Position numbers and translations under genes: made by a program | Source of the DNA: Pilasporangium apinafurcum | Lineage: Eukaryota; Oomycota; Peronosporomycetes; Pythiales; Pythiaceae | Direction of reading: 5' to 3' | Assembly: GCA_001600495.1 (NCBI GenBank) | Contig: BCKE01000035.1 | Coordinates: 332,641-357,135 of the forward strand | DNA length: 24,495 bases | Notes under the pieces: generated by a model | The model's database searches: none | What the model was told of the DNA's origin: nothing | The model's input: only the letters and a program-made list of their open reading frames with translations | In this document: positions 18,716-24,495 of the stretch, in pieces | How the letters are laid out: each line of letters begins with the position of its first letter | Numbering within the stretch: the stretch's first letter is position 1

Positions 18716-19543
18716 TTAGTTGAGTTTGCCAGACACGGCGCCAATTAACTTGTTCGCCGGGCCGGCTGCACTCTTGAGATAGCACACAGGCTGTCCAGGG
18801 TTGCTGTTAATGTACGTGTACGCCTTGCAGCCGCTCAATTTGGCACATGCTTCACAGCAGAGCGACGGGAGATTTACATAGACCGTTTGAAGATCGCTGC
18901 CATGGTAGTCAGTATCAGTTTCTTGTGCCGTGCACTGTGCTGGTCTCGCGATGCACTGGTAGTAAGTAGGGTTCCATGGCTGGCAGTATTGGTCAGAGGG
19001 GCAGCAAGTTGTGCCGGAGCTACTACCGCAGCTGCCGAATGCTGAAGTAGAACAGCCCGACGATGGTATTGGCGTTGATGTTGGCGTTTGTGTTGGTGTT
19101 AGCGTTGGTGTCGGTGTTGGCGTTGGTGTCGATGTTGGCGTACTGCCTCCATTCAGGATACCTGAAACAGCTCCGATGGAGGTACGTTGTTGACTGGTGC
19201 CGTTCTTGAGGTAACACGCTGGTTGACCAGGGTTACTGTTGACGAAAGTGTACGCCTTACAACCAGCGGTTTGCGCACATTGGGTGCAGCACACATCTGG
19301 TTGCACCCCATAGATGGTCTTGATGTCATCGCCATAGAAATCGATGTTCGTGAGTTGCTGTGAGCACTGTGCTGGCGGATTAATGCATTGGTAATATCCT
19401 GAATCCCATGGTTGGCAGTATTGATCAGATGGACAGCATGTGATGCCAGCATCGGAGCCACAGCTGCCGTACGCAGGCGTATTACACGTCGCTGCAGCAG
19501 CAACGGATGTGAATAGGGCGAGGAGGATCGTGGATTGGAACAT
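18716..19543 (-). CDS. CBEL-like secreted protein: two CBM1 + PAN/Apple modules
   Basis: The product is 275 residues from MFQSTILLALFTSVAAAATC at 19543, a typical signal peptide; an in-frame ATG at 19570 would add nine residues. It is a tandem duplication. Module 1 has a fungal-type cellulose-binding CBM1 (YGSCGS...CCPSDQYCQPW...YYQC) followed by a PAN/Apple fold (CCTQCAQTAGCKAYTFVNSN, then CYLK). A Thr/Pro linker (about residues 120-150, TPTPTPTPTLTPTQTPTSTP) joins it to module 2 (FGSCGSSSG...CCPSDQYCQPWN, CCEACAKLSGCKAYTYINSN). This is the architecture of CBEL, the cellulose-binding elicitor lectin of Phytophthora, which attaches to cellulose and is recognised by plants. The linker DNA is itself a minisatellite. 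No intron is seen. Confidence 0.93.
   Translation of the reverse strand: MFQSTILLALFTSVAAAATCNTPAYGSCGSDAGITCCPSDQYCQPWDSGYYQCINPPAQCSQQLTNIDFYGDDIKTIYGVQPDVCCTQCAQTAGCKAYTFVNSNPGQPACYLKNGTSQQRTSIGAVSGILNGGSTPTSTPTPTPTPTLTPTQTPTSTPIPSSGCSTSAFGSCGSSSGTTCCPSDQYCQPWNPTYYQCIARPAQCTAQETDTDYHGSDLQTVYVNLPSLCCEACAKLSGCKAYTYINSNPGQPVCYLKSAAGPANKLIGAVSGKLN
19069..19142 (-). repeat. Coding minisatellite for the Thr/Pro linker of the CBEL-like protein
   Basis: A degenerate 6-12 bp unit (GTTGGTGTT/GGCGTTGGTGTC on the plus strand) repeats across the segment and encodes alternating Thr-Pro. Repeat-number change would alter linker length without breaking the frame. Confidence 0.85.
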
Positions 19544-20289
19544 TCTTGTGATCTTGAGGAGATTGTGCACAAATGAAAGTAAATTGCAAACTGATTCTCT
19601 GTGCGTCTGTGTTCCAACTGGGCTTAGATGTGTAAGGAATATTAGCAGAAGGCTAGACTGAGTTGGTTCGCAGTAGTCGTGACTGAATTTGTCATGTCTC
19701 CTTCATCCCGTTAGTAAAATTTCTAAACAGTGTGCACCCAGTCATACGAATAGCAAAAAAGATGCGGATTGGCATCGTATGTATTTTCAGAGACCGAGTT
19801 CTACAGAGACAGCAATTGATGGCTACTGATGACCAGATAAAAAAATAGAGGATATCGAAATGTTGAAGCTAGTGGATATTCTTGAAATATGTCAATGGGA
19901 GACAAATCCAATTACTCATGAAAACCAAAAGGCCACAGATGGATACTGATGTCGATGATCAACGATAATGTCGCGTATAGGCAGCTAATATCTTTTGATA
20001 CAGCAACAATATTCCAACGGTCGTTTACCCATTGGTACCCAAGTGCTAGTGGCAGGTGCTATGACAGATTTGAAACGGATCTCTTCATGGACAGAGAAAC
20101 GTCTTTTTTCTTTTACGTGGAATTTTTGGGAAACGTTTGATGTGATGCATGTATTTCTCTCACGCTATGAGTATTTAATAAGGCGCTGGTCTCTGACAGT
20201 AAGTAAAGTCTCTTGAGCAAAGTGACTTTGAAGATATTTTACTAGGATGATGATCTCTCTTACACTCTGCGACTGCTCTTCCACAAGAC
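19544..20289. other. Spacer upstream of CBEL-like gene
   Basis: No confident gene. Overlapping short plus frames at 19949-20216 look non-coding. The CBEL promoter should lie within the first few hundred bases after 19544. Confidence 0.45.
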
Positions 20290-20769
20290 ATGAACCACTT
20301 GTCCGATGTGGATCAACATGCTATCCGATATGCAATGGCAAAGTCAAGTGATCTTCGCTGGAATACAGTCACTCGCATACACGTTTACGATGTTGATATC
20401 GCTGCTGGCGCCTCTGTCTTAGGAATATCAGAGGGCTATCTCTCATATCTTGGCCAGGAATGCTTTGCAAATGCCATATTGGGGTGTGAGAGATTGTAGT
20501 CTCTTTGGCTGACGTTATCAGTGAAGTTGGCATACATTCCATCGTTTTTAAGTCACACGATAGCAGTGTTGTTAACAAAGTCTTTTGGGTCTCTCGCGAA
20601 GTACACCATATCTATCTACAACCATACTTCTCGATATTGTTATGGTGTCTATCGTTCATTTCACAGAAAACCTGATATTCCTGCTCGAACATTGTTCCAT
20701 TGGCAACGCAAGTGGATGATTTGTTGTGATTGTAAAAATGACGATCAGGACTCAAATAGAAATCAATGA
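20290..20769 (+). pseudogene. Unassigned gene relic, possibly START-domain-like
   Basis: One plus-strand frame runs from 20290 (open from about 20251) to 20769 with a single internal TAG at 20497, and continues past the TGA at 20767 into PKCSKTTCQQLV before the next stop. The N-terminal part reads VDQHAIRYAMAKSSDLRWNT, TRIHVYDVDIAAGASVLGIS, and the later part has WMICCDC followed after 11 codons by PKCS, a possible zinc-binding cysteine arrangement. The order (Trp then I/V-x-VY, then a C-terminal Cys cluster) recalls oomycete START-domain proteins that end in a FYVE-like finger, but conservation is too weak to name it. It may be chance open frame. Confidence 0.3.
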
Positions 20770-21547
20770 CCCAAATGCTCGAAGACAACGTGTCAACAGC
20801 TAGTGAAACCTTCTACGATGGAGTTCCAAGCGCTATATCTGCTACCCAAAAGTCGACACCTGGTAGTTGGTGAAGAGAAATCTTGATACGACCAAACTTG
20901 GAAGATTTGGAGAAGGATTCAATAGGAAATCGAGACTCCCAGACATGTGGATAAGTAAATACTGAATTTTTTCGTCACGGTTTCAGTGTTGACGAGTGTA
21001 CTTGGAGATCCTGCGACAAGACATACGACAGCACTCAACCACAGCAGAATTGGCGTCCTGCAATGCTGCGTCAGATCAATTAACAAGTGAAGAAAAGAGG
21101 GAGAAACATTCGTCGACAGTAGTACCACCTGAGACGGAGGTACTTAATAGTACTTGAAGATAGTGTATCTGCATCCATCAATTGTCTTGCTTGAGAGCAG
21201 ATTGATACCTTGTGTCAGCTGACAATGCCTTCTTTTGGATCTGACTATGGCTTGAAAAATGGGTTCACCTGATAATCAAATAATTCATACAGAAAAACCT
21301 CGTAAATTCGCTAACAAACCACCTATATAATATCGTATATGAAAGGATATATAATATAATAGGTAATTGTGCTAAAGAAGCAATCTGTAACTTTCTTAGT
21401 TTCACTTGATGTATTAAATTTCGAGAGATTTGGATAAGAGTCCCAGAATGGTGGTCATTGTGAAGATACTGGTGGAAGTTGGCAATTGCGCTTGCCCACT
21501 TTGCAATTCAACCCGAGCAACGAAACATACAAAAACGTCATTTACTG
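20770..21547. other. Spacer upstream of the pepsin-like gene
   Basis: No gene recognised beyond a possible continuation of the preceding relic to about 20935. The last 250 bp are AT-rich (ATATAATATAAT around 21328-21360) and precede the pepsin-like start. Confidence 0.45.
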
Positions 21548-22690
21548 ATGAAAACGCTCGCAGCATTGGCTTTACTCGGCACATGCGCTGCAGCACTGGT
21601 GGCCGCAACTTTTGATCAACGGACGAACGAAGGAGTCAATTTTCCAACACAAGTAAATCATCACGCTCCCATTTGGACACCAGAGTTTCCTGTACATGCT
21701 GTCGCTGAGAATAGTCCTAGTACCGAATATGCTCGCATTATGAAAATTCGTCTTCGCTACCTTCTGAATTATCGAGCATGGGCTGCAGCTCTAATGGTTG
21801 GTACGCCTCCGCAGGCACTCACTATCTTTTTTGATTTATGGTCGAGCAGTGTCTGGGTTCCCAACAAAAAATTTGGTGATTTACATCATTTCTATAATCA
21901 CAACGCCTCGTCTACCTACAAAGCGAATGGTACAAAATTTGAGTATGATTCAGGTGTATCCGGCTTCCTATCCCGGGACACTTTGGCGATTGGGCAAGTT
22001 ACTTTGAAGGACCAGCTTTTTGGTGAAGTGAATGTGACGGACGGTTTACCAGGCTATTCAGGACTATCCGTTGATGGAATATTCGGACTTGGTTTTGGAG
22101 CTGGCAATGTAGATGGTATAGAATCACCACTCCGTCGTCTTTATCGCAATGGGCTTCTGGAAGAACCGGTATTTGCGTTCTATTTGCTAGATTTCAAGTA
22201 TGGAGAACTGACATTTGGTGCTCCAGACAAGCAGCGCTACACTGGGGAGATAACGTACACCAACACCCTTTCTCCCAATTATTGGACGATACGGTTGGAC
22301 TCTGTTGAGGTGAATAGTCACAAATTTACCTCCGCTAAGCAAGCCTTCATCAACCCGACTTTTGACTCGATTATTGGCCCAAAAGCAGATGTGGATGCAT
22401 TGGCAGCACTTATTGGTGTGAAAAAGGACTCAACGATCGACTGTGACATTGCAACGCCCGACATCTCATTAGCTATCGATGACGTCGTGTACGTTTTGAC
22501 TCATGATGACTACATATTCAAAGTCAGAAAAGATTTGTGTTTCTTTGAGTTCATCGGATCCGATTTCGTGTCACCAACAGGACCAGCGTGGATTTTGGGG
22601 AAACAGTTCACACAGAAATACTACTCGATCTTTGACTTCGGCACAACTGAGCGTCCTCCGCGTATCGGCTTCGCTAATGCAATCACTTAA
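21548..22690 (+). CDS. Secreted pepsin-family (A1) aspartic protease homologue, probably inactive
   Basis: An intronless frame of 380 residues starts MKTLAALALLGTCAAALVAA, a signal peptide. The frame is open further upstream, but this Met is the one that begins the signal sequence. The pepsin fold is recognisable: AALMVGTPPQALTIFFD, SSSVWVPNKKF, the flap region EYDSGVSGFLSRDTLAIG, DGIFGLGFG, YGELTFGAPDKQRYTGEITY, YWTIRLDSVEV, and GPAWILGKQFTQKYYSIFDF. The first catalytic motif, normally DTGSS, is Asp96-Leu-Trp-Ser-Ser, and the second, normally D[TS]GTS in AxxDTGTSxIxGP, reads AFINPTFDSIIGP with Asn269 at the catalytic position. Both motifs needed for catalysis are therefore lost while length, signal and framework are kept. 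It may be a pseudoenzyme with a binding role, or an early pseudogene. Confidence 0.9.
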   Translation: MKTLAALALLGTCAAALVAATFDQRTNEGVNFPTQVNHHAPIWTPEFPVHAVAENSPSTEYARIMKIRLRYLLNYRAWAAALMVGTPPQALTIFFDLWSSSVWVPNKKFGDLHHFYNHNASSTYKANGTKFEYDSGVSGFLSRDTLAIGQVTLKDQLFGEVNVTDGLPGYSGLSVDGIFGLGFGAGNVDGIESPLRRLYRNGLLEEPVFAFYLLDFKYGELTFGAPDKQRYTGEITYTNTLSPNYWTIRLDSVEVNSHKFTSAKQAFINPTFDSIIGPKADVDALAALIGVKKDSTIDCDIATPDISLAIDDVVYVLTHDDYIFKVRKDLCFFEFIGSDFVSPTGPAWILGKQFTQKYYSIFDFGTTERPPRIGFANAIT

Positions 22691-23272
22691 GGAACTAAGT
22701 ATTTATTGTATCTTTTTCCTCATTTGTGCTAAGATGTAACTTTGATCAAATGCACCTTGCAAGTTTCCGTACCATTTCTATCAGAGCTTTTTTCTATATA
22801 TAATTTATACAAAACGTGCTATATCCACACACTACCATGCATGAGGCAGCTGAGTAGATCACCGAGCTATCTTTTTCTTATGATTACTCATTTGCGACAA
22901 TAAAACTTTTCCATTACAAACCCAAACATGGACTAGTCACCCACAATCGAAAGGAGACAATCATCCTTGAAAACAGTGTACGTGGTTCTATCAATCATGA
23001 ATAAGATACCAGGAGAAAATCCATCACAATTGGTTTAGCTCAAATCTACTCCCGCCAGCTTCACCAACTGATTCAATTAATGTCTAGGATCAATTACATA
23101 GGAACTGAACAACGAGACCATGACTTTGTTGATTGAGGAGCTACAAGGACGTTTATTTGCTCTTTCGCTTTCCACGTATACAATGAATCATCATGTGTAT
23201 GTATGGCTTTCGTAGATGCAAGCAGCTACATTGTACACGTTTTGGACAGCACACAATGACCAAATGGCATAG
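22691..23272. other. Spacer downstream of the pepsin-like gene
   Basis: No confident gene. A plus frame around 23104-23214 (NETMTLLIEELQGRLFALS) could be an exon remnant belonging to the following fragment, but I cannot join the two convincingly. Confidence 0.4.
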
Positions 23273-23551
23273 ATCATCAAGAATCTGTCGGGTCTGCGCA
23301 TCATCCGCCAGGATCTCGTCGAGTGTTTATTTACGCTCATTTACTGGTCGATCAACAACATCCAGCAGATGGTTAAGAAGCTCAGGGTGATGTACGGTGA
23401 CGCACTGTGCACAGTGATGAATGGAACAGATGATGAAGCTGCATTCGATGACAAATCAATGAAGGGCACAGTGCAAGTGCCTCATGCCTTTTCGTCGGTA
23501 GATACACTGGCAACACGTTGTGAAGATGCGACACCTCAAGTCATCAACTGA
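23273..23551 (+). pseudogene. Possible 3' exon or relic of an IST1-like (ESCRT-III-associated) protein
   Basis: After a CATAG that could be a splice acceptor, the frame is open from 23273 to TGA at 23549. It reads IIRQDLVECLFTLIYWS, then VKKLRVMYGDAL, MNGTDDEAAFDDKSM and VQVPHAFSSVD. This order resembles the end of the IST1 domain, where a helix with DL-E-x-x-x-TLI-[YW] is followed by L-x-x-KYG and V-N-x-K...L-x-V-x-x-P, which in other organisms regulates Vps4 in multivesicular-body sorting. The amino-terminal two thirds of the domain is not found upstream, so this is either the last exon of a poorly visible gene or a truncated copy. The assignment is from memory of the family and is tentative. 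Confidence 0.4.
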
Positions 23552-24221
23552 ATTGGTCCCATCAATGTTGACGGAGAAGAGCATGTATTTTTCTTCCACT
23601 ACCACGCAGAACAGCTTCATCTACGCTTCTCTTGGAAACTTGTGGAATGAACAAAAGAGAGAAACACAACCATCATGTGATATATGAGCAGATAAAGACG
23701 ACGGAAATAACAAATATTCTGTATGAACAACTATCTGAAACAAAATGACGAGTTGCTTCAACAATATGTAAGTCATCATTCAATGTAAACTGCCACAAAA
23801 CTAATCAAATGATATAACACTAATGCTAAACATAAATAACAAAAGTGCATTAACAAATTACGTAATTAACAAGTGTTGTAACGTTTCTAAATTTTTGAAG
23901 ACTCTAATCGGATGAAATTAGTATTAGTGTAAAAATGACGTACGATGATTGGTCGAAAAACTGAATACTGAAAGATGATTGACTGAAATTCGAAACTTGA
24001 AAACTTGGACGGTCGTGGAACTTGAGGAGGAAGTAGTGAGTTGTTGGCAAAATGAAAAGTGAATTAGATGGAAGACTTAGGTCGCTAGCGCTACCTCTAG
24101 GCTCTCTTCAAATGTATACTTTCCTAATATGATGATGATCGTCCTTCTACTTTCTACCTTTGCAGATGTACAACTTACAATTATGTATTTCTGACTCTTT
24201 TCATACATTATATGCATCTAA
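23552..24221. other. AT-rich spacer with no gene seen
   Basis: Low-GC sequence with many stops in all frames. Nothing recognisable. Confidence 0.5.
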
Positions 24222-24495
24222 CTATATGGCAATGATTGTCTGACATTAAATGCGAGGTCACACCCATGCTTCAACCTTCCCCGTGCTAGATACGCAAGAG
24301 GTAAGACACACATTATACAAGTGCCCCCTAGCCTTCTTACTACGCCTCCCATGGTACCTCTACAACCCCAACATCGCCATATTCACAAAACACTACCCAA
24401 ATACCATCCAAAAATCGCCTTTCGCGCATCCATACTCGCTCTGGATACATCACAACCACCACGACACATTCAACCACCACATTGCGTCAATCCCC
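24222..24495 (+). other. Open C-rich frame running off the window
   Basis: After a TAA at 24219-24221 this frame has no stop for 91 codons to the window end. It is not in a frame with an early ATG (the first is near 24350). The plus strand turns strongly C-rich and G-poor from about 24290. The predicted peptide is Pro/His/Thr-rich (for example PPMVPLQPQHRHIHK) and matches nothing I know. It may be the beginning of an exon, a repeat, or chance. Confidence 0.3.

Noticed and set aside
19011-19193. Plus-strand frame encoding a Gly/Val repeat
   Set aside because: It is the antisense reading of the CBEL Thr/Pro linker minisatellite.
19153-19617. 154-codon minus-strand frame overlapping the CBEL-like gene
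   Set aside because: It is out of frame with the CBM1-PAN protein and has no domain features; it is an alternative reading of the same DNA.
1-24495. tRNA, rRNA or CRISPR arrays
   Set aside because: I saw no cloverleaf with GGTTCGA-type arms in the right context, no rRNA signature, and no regularly spaced repeats; CRISPR is not expected in this nuclear eukaryotic DNA.

Overview
The window reads as nuclear DNA of a filamentous oomycete. The evidence is a set of short-intron genes (introns of about 60-300 bp with GT..AG borders), an M96 mating-specific-family gene, a CBEL-type secreted protein (CBM1 plus PAN/Apple modules), a secreted two-domain Kazal inhibitor, and a TKL-type kinase relic carrying the HGDLK-like catalytic loop common in oomycete TKLs. 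The mix of AT-rich spacers and compact genes would suit a biotrophic oomycete such as Albugo, but the genus is inference only.

Layout. 1-1551: a Tc1/mariner element with near-perfect terminal inverted repeats, an intact DD34E transposase and a TA duplication, sitting at the edge of a short tandem repeat. 1552-2802: no confident gene. 2803-4402 (+): three-exon M96-family gene. 4403-6378: a decayed, inverted (tail-to-tail) M96 paralogue (5998-5320, -) in otherwise unassigned sequence. 6379-12664: housekeeping block with V-ATPase catalytic subunit A (-, four exons), divergently transcribed NOB1 endonuclease (+, two exons), and an ERV/PDI fusion protein (+, four exons). 12747-14471 (-): ALG8 glucosyltransferase, convergent with the ERV/PDI gene. 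14781-15188 (-): secreted Kazal inhibitor. 15963-18153 (-): ankyrin-repeat TKL kinase relic with eight in-frame stops. 18716-19543 (-): CBEL-like secreted protein. 20290-20769 (+): unassigned relic. 21548-22690 (+): secreted pepsin-family protein whose two catalytic motifs are both altered. 23273-23551 (+): possible IST1-like 3' fragment. 24222-24495: open, strikingly C-rich and G-poor frame that runs off the window.

How the genes relate. The core block serves general cell functions (organelle acidification, 18S rRNA maturation, ER folding and early secretory traffic, N-glycan assembly). ERV/PDI and ALG8 are neighbours that both act in the ER. The right half differs: secreted candidate host-interaction proteins (Kazal, CBEL, pepsin-like) are interspersed with gene relics, as expected in a faster-evolving accessory region. 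The main points to follow up are the kinase relic whose family-anchored stops all fall at Trp codons (a directional G-to-A pattern), the tandem CCCH zinc fingers inserted in NOB1, and the full-length but apparently non-catalytic aspartic protease homologue. All gene models are read by eye from frames, splice signals and remembered family motifs; no search was run.
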